From Pohlia nutans (lineage: Eukaryota; Streptophyta; Bryopsida; Bryales; Mniaceae): a stretch of 64,000 bases of DNA. The notes under the pieces were generated by a model that worked only from the letters and a program-made list of their open reading frames with translations, was not told where the DNA came from and did not search any database. Below are positions 1 to 11,639 of the stretch, in pieces (position 1 is the stretch's first letter; each line of letters opens with the position of its first letter). Both the position numbers and the translations under genes were made by a program. Location of the stretch: the NCBI GenBank assembly GCA_022496805.1, contig CM040091.1, positions 12,204,336-12,268,335 on the forward strand. The letters are read 5' to 3'.

Positions 1-1320
1 ATGCTCATCCGAATTGCAAACCTTGTAATAAATCTGTTAATGAAGGGAGAATGATTACTCTCTGCGTGTTCAGTTTATGCTTTTTACCCAACATGTAAAG
101 GGGATTTTTGCAATTAAGAGCTGAGAGGAGATCATTTCCGTTGAGCGAACCAAATCTATGGAGATAAAAAAATTCTCATGTCTGAAGGTTCAAAACCACT
201 ACTAGCGACAACACATATATCAACATTTCCATTCGAAGATTAGTGGTCGTACACATTTAACCAATTAAGTAACTCTTGCATCACCTGTTAATTACAAGTG
301 GATTTGTAGTCACAAGGGTTATCACAAGTTGAGTAAATGTAACTCACGAGTACATAAACATAATCTATAAGGTGCAACATGAGTCATCATCTCAACTAAG
401 TCCCTCCCCATGAGCCATGAGGGGCCCAACCCTGTCCTTACTCAAATAGATGTCAGGTTTACTCTTCAATGTCTTCTAATAAAAGTTAGTTGGTCATGTA
501 AGGAGGAAACTACAAACCCGTTGTTGTGACTTTTTCACCATATTGGCACTTTTGAAATGTGCAATAGGTGTAGTGGGCAATTGCCCATTGGATCTAAATG
601 CCACTTGTAGTTTCAAAAAGTCCCAATATGATGGAAAAGTCCCAATTAAACAAATACTGCCATCCATCTTAGGTTCATTCAAGCTAATACAAGCTAAAGG
701 TGCCTTGTGCCCGCCCTTGTTTTGACTGCTCTAGAGAGTCCTTTGGAGAGTCTTTTGGAGAGTAGCTAGGGACAAGAAAGTCTTGATTTTCATTCAAAGA
801 ACAATTTTGTAGTGTAAATTTTTCAATTTACTTTCATTCAGATGATCATCATTCTCATTCAATTATCCCAAAATTTATACCAAAAAATTGTTATTTAACA
901 TTTAGAAAAGTCCTTGGTGAGTCATTAAAACCACTACTGACAAAGCTATTCTAGTGCTTTTGATAGCTAATTGTTTACAATATTGCTTTCATCTCGTACT
1001 ATGTGTTTTATATACATGTTGGAAACATTGACATATCAAGTCTTTCCTCTCTAATTACAATTTAAATCAAACATCACATTGAAAACGCCTTGGAAAAAGC
1101 ACTGCAGACAACTTATGTGGTTCGTATTAGCTTGAATGGACCCTCCGCTAATTCAAAACAGGAACTGATATAAGTTAACACTGCCTCACGGGTGGAGCCC
1201 ATCCTGTGATCGAGAGCAGGCACGAGTTACTCATGGGGTGGTACTCCAATTCATCAAGGCTCTACCTGCTCCACTACCATATATACTCGCCAACATGCAA
1301 CCAATTAAGGCACTGTCCGA
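1..1320. other. Intergenic, nothing recognised
   Basis: AT-rich DNA with no open frame that resembles a known protein and no clear terminal repeats. The short overlapping frames around 494-725 lie on opposite strands of the same stretch and look accidental. The last few hundred bases are presumably upstream regulatory DNA of the lectin locus. Confidence 0.6.
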
Positions 1321-1324
1321 TCAG

Positions 1325-1333
1325 TATATATAT
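1325..1333 (+). promoter_or_regulatory. Putative TATA box of the lectin gene
   Basis: A TATATATAT run lies about 140 bp upstream of the chosen ATG at 1473. A second, shorter TATATA lies near 1280. The spacing would give a leader of roughly 110 nt. Position and composition are the only evidence. Confidence 0.35.
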
Positions 1334-1472
1334 CACACCCTATGATCTCCAATAACCAGGCTTATGAGTCGCATTCCTCAGTCTGTATTCACGACTTCCT
1401 TTGCATCATATCTCTCAGGACTACAGCACAGTCAGACGCTCAGCTGCAAGAGCTAGCGACCTATCCATCGAA

Positions 1473-2254
1473 ATGGCTGCTCCCTCGGTGATCGTGGCTC
1501 CCAGCGATGTGGTCCCTCAGGGACCTTTCGGGGGTCCCGGCGGAGCTCCGTTCTATGACGGAGTCGGTGATGTTGTTCACATAACCATCACCTATGATTC
1601 CCATTTGGTCTGGTCCGTGCAGGCTAAGTACCGACATAAGACCACTCACGTTTTCCATGGTGCACTTCACGGATCCAAGGGTCCAGAAGTTGCCGAGGTA
1701 TGCACCGCTTACTTCAACCTCCCTATCAATTCTTTAATTTCATTACTATCCCATGTCGATCGGTCAGATTAATACATACAGTTACATTTTTACATTTTAT
1801 TTTGTTTTGGTCCGTCTGGTTAGAGTGCGAGAATCCTCAAATCCAAAGATGATGGTCCCCCTCTCGAGCACCAGGAATTCCTCTTCCTACATGCACACAT
1901 GGTGCGTCGTTGATCAGAATTAACAAATTATTGTTCACCGATGACTAGCAGTGAATCGAAACGTGCAGCTTGTCGATCACTATTAATTTCCGATAAACTG
2001 ACCGCGCGTATATGTGTAGCGTTTGCGTATCTAATTCCAAGTGGAATATGTACGGTGTGCACATGCAGATTAAGCTGGACTTTGCCCGTGGGGAGCGCTT
2101 GATGCACGTGAAAGGAACAAGTGCCGTGGTGAGACCCGGTGTATACTATACTCCCATGGTCACATCCCTCACCTTCATCACCACCAAGAAGACCTACGGC
2201 CCTTATGGAAAGGGTCCCACTGGGCGCCCGAGGGACCCTTTCCCAGGCTTGTAG
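1473..2254 (+). CDS. Jacalin-related lectin, short form (exons 1473-1697 and 2069-2254)
   Basis: Jacalin-type beta-prism domain, a family of plant mannose- or galactose-binding lectins. Exon 1 encodes the N-terminal half, including GPFGGPGGAPFYDG and YDSHLVWSVQAKY. Its donor GTATGC follows codon 75 in phase 0. An acceptor at 2067-2068 joins, in frame, to IKLDFARGERLMHV and VTSLTFITTKKTYGPYG. The product is 136 residues. The start at 1473 is chosen because the domain begins soon after it and the in-frame ATG at 1401 would add an unlikely leader. The exon-2 form stops right after the GPYG strand, so it lacks the last beta strand and the C-terminal GxxxD sugar-binding loop that downstream exons 2419-2867 (GWLLD) and 3066-3329 (GYWID) retain. 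Those exons also join exon 1 in phase 0, so exon 2 may be an alternative or decaying duplicate. No signal peptide is evident. Family assignment is firm; the splice form is inferred. Confidence 0.75.
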
Positions 2255-2418
2255 TCAGAACAAGCATGGCCTTGCCTCAAAGCTTGTACGTAGCAAATGA
2301 CTGACAATTGCATGGGAATACATGGTTAACTACATCGAACTAAACGCAGAAGTAGGATCGGAGGTACTAATTAGCGCCGCACAAATAAAGCACTGATCGT
2401 CTGATCAACTTCTTGCAG

Positions 2419-3329
2419 ATTAAGTTTGGTGACGATGAGTATCTGGCCCAAGTGACGGGAACTTCCGGTTTGGCACACGGCGGGCTTACGCTGGTGACAT
2501 CACTGAGCTTCAATTCATCACCGACAAGAAAGTTCACGGGCCCTTTGGCAATGCCTCAGGAGACCCGTTCCAGACCCGCTCCCACGCTCAGATCGTTGGC
2601 TTCTACGGCCGATCGGGCTGGTTGCTCGATCAGCTTGGTGCCTTTGTTGCAGCAGCTCCATCGCATTCAAAGGTGGTAGTTCCACACTTCGGAGGACATG
2701 GAGGAGGGCACTTCTACGAGGGCCGCGGTGAAATCTCCCAAATCGTGGTCACGTACCACAATGACCTGATCGCCAAGCTCCAGGTCACCTATCTTCAAGG
2801 CGGCGAAGAATTTGTGGGAGCCGTACACGGCGGCGACAATGGCGACAAGAGTGGCGCAGTTGCTACCGTAAGATCACCTCACATGCATCATTCTTGTAAG
2901 GACTCTGTAAAGAAACAAACAGTTTACAGACTCTGGACTTGAATCACTCACTCGTGCCAGCGTCCATGGATTGCTGTTAGGAATCGCCTCAGTTTCATGC
3001 ATGTGAAGTTGTGTGACGCGTGTATAGTCTTGACCGATTGCAGCTGTGGCAATACTCTTGTGCAGATACCTCTGAATTCCCCGGATGAGTATCTGGTGCA
3101 AGTGAAGGGCACGCACGGCCCGGCATGGGGTGTGGCAGACCTGATATTGTCCATCCAGTTCATCACCAACAAGAAGACGTACGGGCCTTATGGCAATCCG
3201 GGCTCGGGCACCCCCTTTGCTTCACCGAAATCTGGGCCCCCGGCTGGACACATCGTGGGCCTGTTTGGACGATCTGGTTACTGGATCGATCAGATTGGTG
3301 TGATTTGTTTCCAGAATGTGATCGGCTAG
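2419..3329 (+). pseudogene. Second jacalin module, exons 2419-2867 and 3066-3329, with an apparent frameshift
   Basis: Exon 2419-2867 starts at a cttgcag acceptor with IKFGDDEYLAQVTGTSG, the C-terminal half of a jacalin domain. It continues in another frame with ITELQFITDKKVHGPFG and GFYGRSGWLLDQLG, then opens a new domain (FGGHGGGHFYEG, VVTYHNDLIAKLQVTY). Its donor at 2868 is phase 0. Exon 3066-3329 supplies the closing half (IPLNSPDEYLVQVKG, FITNKKTYGPYG, GLFGRSGYWIDQIG) and the stop. Joined to exon 1, it would form a two-domain lectin of about 310 residues. The reading frame changes by one base somewhere in 2463-2515, so as written the long form is broken. The cause could be a true disabling indel, an assembly error, or an internal acceptor near 2437 that restores the frame but drops the first strand. 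I call it a pseudogene only provisionally, because downstream exons and splice sites are otherwise well preserved. Confidence 0.55.
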
Positions 3330-4640
3330 GGAATCGACTTATTGGCGATCCATGATGTACAGCACAGTGTACATGGATACGCTGTGCAACTCGAAGTTAG
3401 CATGTGAGGGATGTGGAAATGCCGGAGCATCTTTGCTTTTGGACATTGAAAGTAGTACGTTGAAGAGCTAGTGACTTGGACCCTAGCCTATATATGACTA
3501 GAAAATAAGCAGCCAGTTTGAATATATGGTAGTGAGGACTGGAGTGGGCGCTACGAATTACTCCGTAAACTTCGAAGGGTGATTGGTCTACTAATATATG
3601 AGGTGATGATCTATTAATATCTGTTGAGTTTTTTTTATTAAGATAATTGTGTGAGTTATTGTGTGATTCATCAAACAGTTTGAAATCTTGAATGTGTTGA
3701 TCTTCTTAGGTAGAGAGGATTCATGGATATCCCCAACACAGAGCAATCTTATTATCTTATCCCTAATTAAAGGTGATTAGAGCGGAAAATCTGATGTCAA
3801 AAATCAGGAACAAAAAGTCGCAACCATATAAAACACACATCACTGCAAGCCGTGCAAGCCGAAGTGAGGATGCCGCACTCTATCATATAAGTAACCTCAC
3901 AAGAGGGAAACAATGTGTCACCAGTTCCAAATGTTACAAATATTCTCTTGTAGCTACCATGAAAGCCGGCTCAAACATAGTTACCTCCTCTCCACACTTC
4001 TTTGCCACCCTTGGGGACCAATATTCTCCATTGTAGTAGTACGTGCTCAACAACGCTCCTGATCGAAGGCTTTGTGAAACCTGCCGTGATGCATCAAAAA
4101 TTGCATCCCATCCTCTCCTTACCTTCCCCCCACAGGTCCAGCAGGGACTCCATTGGCTCTGTCGATTCCACTTCGGACGTTGTATTGCTCGTGCACTCTT
4201 ACAACGAGGAGATCCAACAATTCGCACACAGCCAGGGATGGAATCTGCTCTACCCAAAAAATAAATGTATTTCATCTATTGTCTCATGTTTCAGCATTCC
4301 ATAAATCACATATTTTCATTCAATTCCCACGCTCTCATCCAATGCTCATATGTTTTCATTCACTGCTTGCATTTTCATAATCATTCCACATTCTCATCCA
4401 TCAAAGAGTAATGTTCGATTTTGAGGAAGCTTGAGAGTTCTCAAAGACGTTCCCGAAGTGTGCAATGATGTTCTGCGGTAATGAAATGTCGTTGGGCACT
4501 TTGGAAACATCATTGCAAACATTACTCTTTATTTAAATATAACTAGATAGATAGATAGAAACTCTGAACCTCATTTGAGGCCGGTGTGAATAAAGTGTTT
4601 GTTCCTAATTTATGTCAATAGCCCGGTGTTCACCGAACAA
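3330..4640. other. Intergenic, nothing recognised
   Basis: Contains the lectin 3' flank. The overlapping frames of 60-113 codons between 3773 and 4380 occur on both strands over the same bases and match no family I know. Confidence 0.5.
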
Positions 4641-4654
4641 AGGGCTATTGGAGG

Positions 4655-4760
4655 GGATAGGGGTTGATGGCTAGCTCCTTCAATTATCTCTTATCACTCA
4701 AAGACACCCCAATTCGAATCCTAGCGGTGACACCAATTAACCCCTAACTGCCCAACCATG
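4655..4760 (+). repeat. tRNA-derived SINE-like unit
   Basis: An A-box-like tggctagctcc near 4668 is followed 43 bp later by a B-box-like aattcgaatcc at 4711, the spacing of a pol III internal promoter. The stretch from the B box onward resembles the unit at 8424-8540 (shared TTCGAA box and a CCAACCATG tail). The tRNA part is too degenerate to be a functional tRNA gene. Confidence 0.4.
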
Positions 4761-4764
4761 CATA

Positions 4765-5290
4765 TTTTGCATGATGTAGAGATTTCATCCGTAGTTTCTC
4801 ATCCATCATGCACTTTTAGTAGTGTGATTTTTTTACTCAATTTTTTATGGGACGTTAGCTTCATGTATGTGTGATCCGATCAAAAAGGAAACAATTTTTG
4901 AAAAAAATTATGCCTCATTTTGTGTTGCAGTGTTTCACCCAAAATTTTGAAGATTTTGGTCTAAAAGTATTCTTGAAAAACAAAACTCTTAAAATCAGGT
5001 ATCCAAAAAATCTCCAAAAATCACTGCACCTAGAGTACTACATTATAACCCATCACAACAAATTTCATCCGTATATTGTCAATATCTTATTCGTAATTGA
5101 ATTACAAAAGAATTTTTTATTTTATGTTTCAAAATTTATAGAAAAATATTGGTGATAGCAATTATAGATCTAATTCTATAGATAGAATCTAAAATTCATA
5201 ATGTATAACTTTTATTCATACATCAAGTTCTAAAGATTCATATTAATTGCATTTTATAATGCATCTTTGCAAAACTGCCTAAATTCGACA
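4765..5290 (+). repeat. Dispersed repeat R, copy 1
   Basis: Two blocks recur elsewhere in the window. The 4770-4920 block (atgatgtagagatttcatcc onward) recurs at 25960-26110 and, reversed, at 33150-33320. The 5084-5290 block (tatcttattcgtaattgaat onward) recurs at 26310-26520. The element is AT-rich and non-coding as far as I can see, and its termini are not resolved. Confidence 0.6.
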
Positions 5291-6360
5291 TAGGTGAGGA
5301 TTTTTTTTTTTTTGTTTGAAACAAATTGAAGGACTTCAATTGCAAGGAAAAAAAAGGGAAACAAGGGACCGCAACTGGAATAGGTGAGGACGTTTAGGGC
5401 TTAAGCTTCAGTTACAAATAAAATTTATTTTAAGAAATTGTGAAATTCGGCTAACTTGTGTGAGGGAGAAGAACTTACTATTTCAGATGCGGATGAGAAT
5501 CTAATTGTGATTTTCCGGGTTACCCATGAAAAGATCCAAACCCTCTTACTCATTGTTCACAATGCACTCCGGACCAGTGTTATCATGAGTGACGGGAAAG
5601 TGGGGTCCAAAATGCACCCTAAAAATCAATTTCCAAGAAAAATAAAAGGACACGATTGGTTGAAACCTCGTATAAAAGATGACGCGAAAAAAGTGTCCAA
5701 ACCAGCACGAGGTCTGGCAAATGAAAAGCGGCGTCAACGCACAAGTGAAAGCCGCATCACGGAAATTCTTGTAGTAACCAGTCAGTCCTGAGCGTGTAAT
5801 TTGAAATAATTTCATCAATGAAAATTGACCATGCACTGCTGGATACACGGCACTCTCGTTGAATCCCCAACTTGTGCTTTCAATTAGTAGAGCTTTCCAA
5901 AGCTACTGCTATATCATAGCCTCCGGTAGGAAGCAGAAGTAACGGCCAGTCCGTTTGACCTTTCATTATTATATCATCATTTAGAATATATATAATTCTA
6001 AACTGTATAATACATATTCAAATCCTACTAAATGATGTTATTCAATAAAGCTACAGTTTGTCAACTCTGAGGCAGGGACTACCGTGTCCGAAAGGTATAT
6101 GCACTCAGTGCGACGACATCGATCAATGCATATAAGTGGACCGCACTATTACTTCGATCTCATTCAGGTTCTTCGATACTCAACTCACTCCGATCCATCC
6201 ATATCGACACACTTGCTCGATCGGTGTCTCTATCGATTCACATGCAACGAGTGGGTTAACTACTGGACATTCAACGTCCGGAGCTGTAATTTGCTTCCTT
6301 CATCAACGATTTGCCTCGATCGTGGTTTCATAATTAGTACCTCCAGATTAGCGACGTTAA
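5291..6360. other. Intergenic, including the GDSL gene 5' region
   Basis: A 111-codon frame at 5456-5791 (+) resembles nothing known to me and overlaps a similar-sized frame on the other strand, so I do not call it. The last 300 bp before the GDSL start are rich in CGATC-type motifs and short repeats. No convincing TATA box was chosen. Confidence 0.45.
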
Positions 6361-6385
6361 GGTAAAATTGGCGATATATCGAGAG

Positions 6386-7852
6386 ATGGCGTTCACGTCG
6401 AGAAGTGGGATGAATAATTATAGACTTATGTTCCAGTGCTGGGGTGCTCTGCTGGTCATTGTGTGCATCGTGCAATCGGCGTTTCACGTGGCTTCGGCCG
6501 CGCAGGATTTGCCCGAGTGCAAATTCCCCGCCGTGTATGCGTTCGGAGACTCGCTGACCGACACTGGCAACTCCATCGCTGCCTTCCCTGACCAGTTTGC
6601 TCACGCGGAACTCGACCCCCACGGCTTTCTGTTTCCTGGCCATGCCGCCGATCGCTACACCGACGGCAAATTGTTGATCGACTTCCTTGGTACGTACGCA
6701 TGCAGCTCCATCATTAGAATCCCGGGAGGTTGACTCAAGCAATTTATCAAGCGATCGACGCTAACTGCAGTCTAGTCAGATATATCGAAAGATGAATTAT
6801 TATATATGTACGCAGTTGTTGGATGATTAGCTGATTGAATGATTTGTGGGGTAACTCTTGCAGCGTTCGGAGTGCAGTTGCGGCCCATCTACCCCGTGCT
6901 GCGAGGCACGGGAGCGGATTTCACGTACGGCACCAACTTCGCGGCGTACGGCGCGCCGGCGCGGAGCGTGAAGGTGTGGCGCAGGGACTCGGGATTCAAC
7001 AGCCCGTTCTCGCTGGACGTGCAGGAGCAGTGGTACGAGCGCTACAAAGCGCGCGTGTGGTTCTACGAGGACCCCAAGTTGCACACTCCCGGGCTGTACC
7101 AGAGCCTGCCCAAGCTGGCCACCGTGAACGAGTCGCTGTTCATGGTGTGGTCCGGCTACCAGGACTACGTCTCCGGCCTCTACAACGCCACCCTCACGCC
7201 GCGCCAGACGTTCCACATTGTGCCCCAGGTGGTGAAAGCCATCGAAGCCCACGTCCAGGCGCTGCTCACGCCCGTGCTGTACACGCCGCCCGGCAGAACG
7301 ACGCTGGTCATGCCCACGGCCACGACCGTTCTGGTGGTGAACCTGCCGCCTCTGGGCTGCGTCCCCGCCATGCTGTCGTTGTATGGCGGCCCGCACGCGA
7401 AGTATGACGGCCACGGCTGCCTGAGCGACCTGAACAAAATCACGGCGCGGCACAACAAGCTGCTGGGCGAGACCATGGACGAGTTGCGGGCCAAGTATCC
7501 GGCGGTGAAGCTGCTGTATGGCGACGCGCACGGCGTGTACACGGACATCCTGAAGGAGCCGAAGAAGTACAACGTGACGGCGCCGTTGCAGGCGTGCTGC
7601 GGCGTGGGAGGGGCGTACAACTTCAACAAGCAGGTGACGTGCGGGCATGCGGGCATGGTGGAGAACAAGTTCGTGAACCTGACGACCACGTTCTGCGCCG
7701 ATCCCGCGACGCATCTGAGCTGGGACGGCATCCACACGTCCAACACTTTCAACAAGGCGGCCGTCACGGATTTCCTGCTGGGCAAGCACATCACGCCCCA
7801 GGGCGGCCTCAACTGCTCCCCCGACTTCACCTTCTGGGATGCCCCCTCTTAG
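6386..7852 (+). CDS. GDSL esterase/lipase (exons 6386-6689 and 6864-7852)
   Basis: Plant GDSL-lipase (SGNH hydrolase) of about 430 residues, probably secreted, hydrolysing ester or lipid substrates I cannot define. From the ATG at 6386 (an in-frame ATG at 6368 adds six residues), residues 13-38 form a hydrophobic signal peptide ending VASA. Block I FGDSLTDTGN gives the nucleophile Ser56. Exon 1 ends in phase 1 at a GGTACGT donor; exon 2 begins after cttgcag at 6864, giving LIDFLAFGVQLRPIY across the junction. Later blocks are YGTNFAAYGAPA, NLPPLGCVPA, CCGVGGAYN and the C-terminal HLSWDGIHTS with catalytic Asp389 and His392. In block III the usual GxND reads SGYQDY, so the oxyanion-hole Asn is replaced by Gln. 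Several NxT/S sites (NAT, NVT, NLT) fit secretion. Exon 2 is strikingly GC-rich compared with flanking DNA, so long antisense open frames over it are shadows. Confidence 0.93.
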
Positions 7853-8104
7853 GCCCACTTTATACTTGGGGCCGGATCGAGGGCCGGCCCGAACTCTTCA
7901 AATTTCAACCAATAGGATCGCTCAATTCTTCCCAATCCATCCCAAGGGCTTTATATTAGGGCTGGGCAGGAGGGAGCAATTTTTCCTACGTGGCGTCCCA
8001 TGTGGCATGATTTTGGCGCCAAATCTTTAGGCCCGTTTGATGAAATCGGGACAAGGTTTGCCATGGCCCAGCCTCCAAACTTGGGCCGGATCGGATTGAA
8101 TCGG
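7853..8104. other. GDSL 3' flank
   Basis: Non-coding. The segment around 7895-7960 (acttcaaatttcaacc aataggatcg type) recurs near 10875-10945, so part of it is dispersed repeat. Confidence 0.4.
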
Positions 8105-8180
8105 GCCGGCCTTCCATCCAGCCTTCATAGCCCCAGCCTTCCATCCAGCCTTCATAGCCCCAGCCTTCCATCCAGCCTAG
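8105..8180. repeat. Minisatellite, 27-bp unit
   Basis: About 2.7 copies of a 27-bp unit built from ccagcctt and ccatccagcc words, ending in tagcccc. Copies are nearly identical. Confidence 0.85.
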
Positions 8181-8423
8181 CATGTGTATAAAGTGGGCCT
8201 TAATTATGCAGGCTGGCCTACACACTGTTAGCAAATTATACTTCACGCTTTGCTATGGCTCCAGAGAGTTTCATACATAATTAAATCTTGTTGAATTGAA
8301 TTGGTCTCAACAACGTAGCATTCCAATTCTTGATGAAATTAGTCCAGATTTTCATTAATAAATTTGTGAGTCCTGAAACTGGGAATCACTTTGCAACTGT
8401 GATAGTCGTGACTGTTTTTACAC

Positions 8424-8540
8424 TGGCAGCACCAAGTCATGAACTAGCATCTCACTGCTACAACAGGCCCACCACGATTCGAACCCCGACCAGCCAAATG
8501 CCATACAACATGCCTACCCAACCAACCATGGCAGTCACAA
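8424..8540 (+). repeat. tRNA-derived SINE-like unit
   Basis: A-box-like tggcagcaccaag at 8424 and a strong B-box-like gattcgaacccc at 8476. The intervening ATCTC..CACT..ACA..CCC words and the CCAACCATGG tail align with the unit at 4655-4760, supporting one SINE family. Not a functional tRNA: no acceptor-stem pairing is seen. Confidence 0.4.
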
Positions 8541-10302
8541 CTTGGCAATCACACACCTCACCAATATCATATTTATACCAACCCTCTCAAATTACCCAAA
8601 CACCCTTTGCTCGCATTTCTCGTCCACAATTACTACAGTGTCTAACCTTGAAAGAGGAGAGTAGTTTTGTTCCAATGGCCTCGTGACCTTGAGGGCACGT
8701 GGCCATTGTCATTACGAACAGACACTTTATTTACGCCGTCCCCCCAAGCCGGAGTTTACATCTATCTATCTGACTGTTCATGAAACGCATTCAATCCAGA
8801 GTGATGTTTGGTGTTGGATCATTGGCAATATTGACCCGGGTACGCAACTCCCGTATTATATGCCCTTGATTATAATCATTTATATTGCATTTTAGTTCAA
8901 TCTCAAGTGGTATAACTTGTTTTAATGTAAGAAACTCTTGTAAGCCTTCTCACAAGGACTTAAATAAAAATGTAATTATAAAGAGGAACTAAATTTTTTT
9001 TGAAGACAATTTTAGCATTGAAATCCTAATCACATGAGTTTTTTTTATACATGTAGCATAGGCCAAGCTACCCAACTTTTTGGGCTTTTTAATAAAAAAA
9101 TTTAAAAAATTTATTATAAATTAATCACTACAAATGGCTTTTAATTTTAATTGAAGGCAACTTCTCGTATGGATTTTTAATAATCATACATAGGTGTTTC
9201 AATTCTTTATATACAATGTGGAGTTTCAGTTTCTAATAAGTATGCAACCCAACATTTTCTACATCTGATTTTATTTAATTTGGTCTTCATTTAACTTTTT
9301 TATCTTTTTTTATATATAAAATTTGATAAAATTTTTACAAAAGCCAACCTCTAAGCCGTTTTAATGCCGATGCCCTGCGTATATTATAGAGCAGTTGCGT
9401 ACCCGAGAATATTCATAGTCTGCTCAATTTTTGAAAATGATTTCCAGGTTCGGACTACAAATTTATTGGTTGTCCAAATTATGTTCAATTCTGCTGTCAT
9501 ATATTGTGTATTCGTGACATTTGTATTCAGGATGAAACATAGCCTTCACAACTAGGTAATGGCAATGGAGGACATGGTTATCACGACTTGAACTTGAACT
9601 CACAACTTGTGGTAACTTTCAAGTTAGAACGTACCAATTACAAGCTGTTAAGCTTCATGGTAGCTACTTGTTTACAAAGTATTTTTGATAACTGTGGAAT
9701 TGATTGCCTTACTTCTGGTACCTAATTTCCAAAGCTCAACCAATAACATAGAAGATTATGAACATTTGACGTCTTTTTTGACGGCTAAACTAGTTGTGCA
9801 TGAGTTTAAAGACCACCAAGCTCTTACATGCCTAATAATGAGAGATCACGAAGCTCTTCCATACCTAATAACTATTTAGAGTGAACTAATAAGAGTATAT
9901 TAAAGCAAAACACATGATATCTTGTTCAAACACAATTTCTCTTTTAGGATAACTCCATTATATAACAATAGTTTCGTAAAAAATGCACCTTTAGAATTGG
10001 CAACAAGGAGCCAAAATGAACCAAATCAGAATCAGCCCAAGATACCCAGATAAATTTTATTGCCACTAAAATATGGCAAAAATTACTAAATTTTCGTTAT
10101 GTGCGTTCTATCATACAATTTGCAGTCTAAGTTATTTCCAAGTATGAAAAACCGTCGTAGCATTCAATCAGAAATTTAGACTTTGAAATTCCGCAGTGCA
10201 CTCTCACCTTTCAGAGGATATTAAGTTTATGTAGCTCAATCTGCAGCCTTTGTATGTTCACACAGGCATTTCAAATGTATGGATTGAAATGAGAGCCTAC
10301 GA
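8541..10302. other. Intergenic with fragments of dispersed repeats
   Basis: A reversed SINE-like segment may lie at 9575-9660 (gagttcaagttc B-box-like on the minus strand). The block 9740-9960, with agagtttaaagaccaccaag-type words, recurs at 26130-26310 and reversed at 44955-45090. No gene is recognised. Confidence 0.45.
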
Positions 10303-10715
10303 TTAACTCTTAAAGTCAAGGTAAGCCCTATGGGCTTATTTATAAGAGAATAATGAAGAAAAAAATGGATTTTCTCAACCAAATCAAGCGAGGATTGGTG
10401 CGTTGGAAAGCTATTGAAAAAGCGATTTAAATTCCAACTTTGCGCCTCATTTGGGAGATTATGGAAACATTGGTAAGCAATTGAAGTTATCAAAATGAGC
10501 AGGAGTTGAGGTTGGGGCAGTTGAGGTCGTTTTCTGAAAAGTGTCGCAGTGCTATCTATAGTGCCGCAATAATGCTGGCCAGCACAGCCGCTTTTCCAAA
10601 AAAAACCAAAATTAATAAAATTAAAATAAAATAAAATAAAATAAATTTCTCCTCCAAAAAAATTAGATGCCTTTCGGGCTGCCCCGCCCATGCCCTCTTG
10701 ACGTTTAAGGGTTAA
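10303..10715. mobile_element. TTAA-flanked MITE, family A, copy 1
   Basis: Begins TTAACTCTTAAAGTCAAG and ends CTTGACGTTTAAGGGTTAA, with TTAA at 10303-10306 and 10712-10715. It is homologous over its length to 25452-25832, including aatcaagcgag and gcgttggaaagct. No coding capacity: the 151-codon minus-strand frame is low-complexity and is not shared with copy 2. Confidence 0.8.
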
Positions 10716-11500
10716 TTGCGCAACGAAGCAGCCTTCTATTCTTTAGCACGGGGAAAGGGAATACCGTAGCCCATAAGGATTTTTGGGTACCTCGCGCAAT
10801 ATATCTAAGGTCAATTTTACATTAGAGAGTTTAGAGTCCAATGGCTGGTTGGTTCCATCCAAACTCCCACCCTGAACTTCACAAATTTCAACCAATAGGA
10901 TTGTTTGAATTTGACAAATCAAACCAAAGGGCTTTACATTAGAGTATGGCTCAAATTTATCCTCATCATCCTATCATGTGGCAATCTACATGGCATAAAT
11001 TTTTGCATTAAAAAAAAGGTCGGAAATTACACTAATTCACATGTAAAAGGTTAGAAGAGTGAAATTGCAGTATCAATCCAGCCATGTACATGCAGATTCC
11101 GAATAAACCCATTTGAAGACTGGATTTCGAAATCAACCAAATTTGTAGATTTGTAGGCTCTTGGCATCACAAAACCCTGAACAAAAACCCTGAAACCCTG
11201 ATTTTTGGAACAGAGCAGTAGTTGCACCAGTTTCCTCACCGGTGAAAGGCATGACATGATATAGACATCTTTTACCATTTAGGCATTCTGAGCATGTAAA
11301 ATAATATTTGGAAAAAACTAAAACCATCATAAATTTAATTACATAAGATACTACAAATGGGCTTTGAATTGAAATTACTAAAAAAAATTAGAAAACATCA
11401 TGTACAATACTCATCATTGAACTTAAATTATCATGTTTATCCAAGTGTTTATCTTTTATGTTGGTTAAAAGGATACTTTCAAAACTCCATATTTCTTGAA
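10716..11500. other. Intergenic, nothing recognised
   Basis: Apart from the segment near 10875-10945 that echoes the GDSL 3' flank, no gene or clear element is seen. Confidence 0.4.
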
Positions 11501-11639
11501 ATAAAACCTTTATAAAAAAAAAGAATGTATCTTTAGATTTTGTATATACATTGGTCAACAAAAGTGTTTGGACAATGTAGTGAATTTTAAAATGGTTGAG
11601 GTGGTGATTGAACAGTGTAGTTGTAAGATGGATTTTGAC

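Noticed and set aside
5456..5791. A 111-codon plus-strand frame
   Set aside because: No family resemblance, and an equally long frame runs opposite; not enough to call a gene.
6827..7858. A 343-codon minus-strand open frame
   Set aside because: It lies exactly over the GC-rich GDSL exon 2, is Arg/His/Val-rich without domains, and is a shadow of the real gene.
8476..8487. A strong tRNA-type B box, considered as a tRNA gene
   Set aside because: The A-to-B spacing is too long and no acceptor stem or anticodon arm can be folded; SINE-like at best.
10236..10691. A 151-codon minus-strand frame
   Set aside because: It lies inside a family-A MITE and is not conserved in the second copy.
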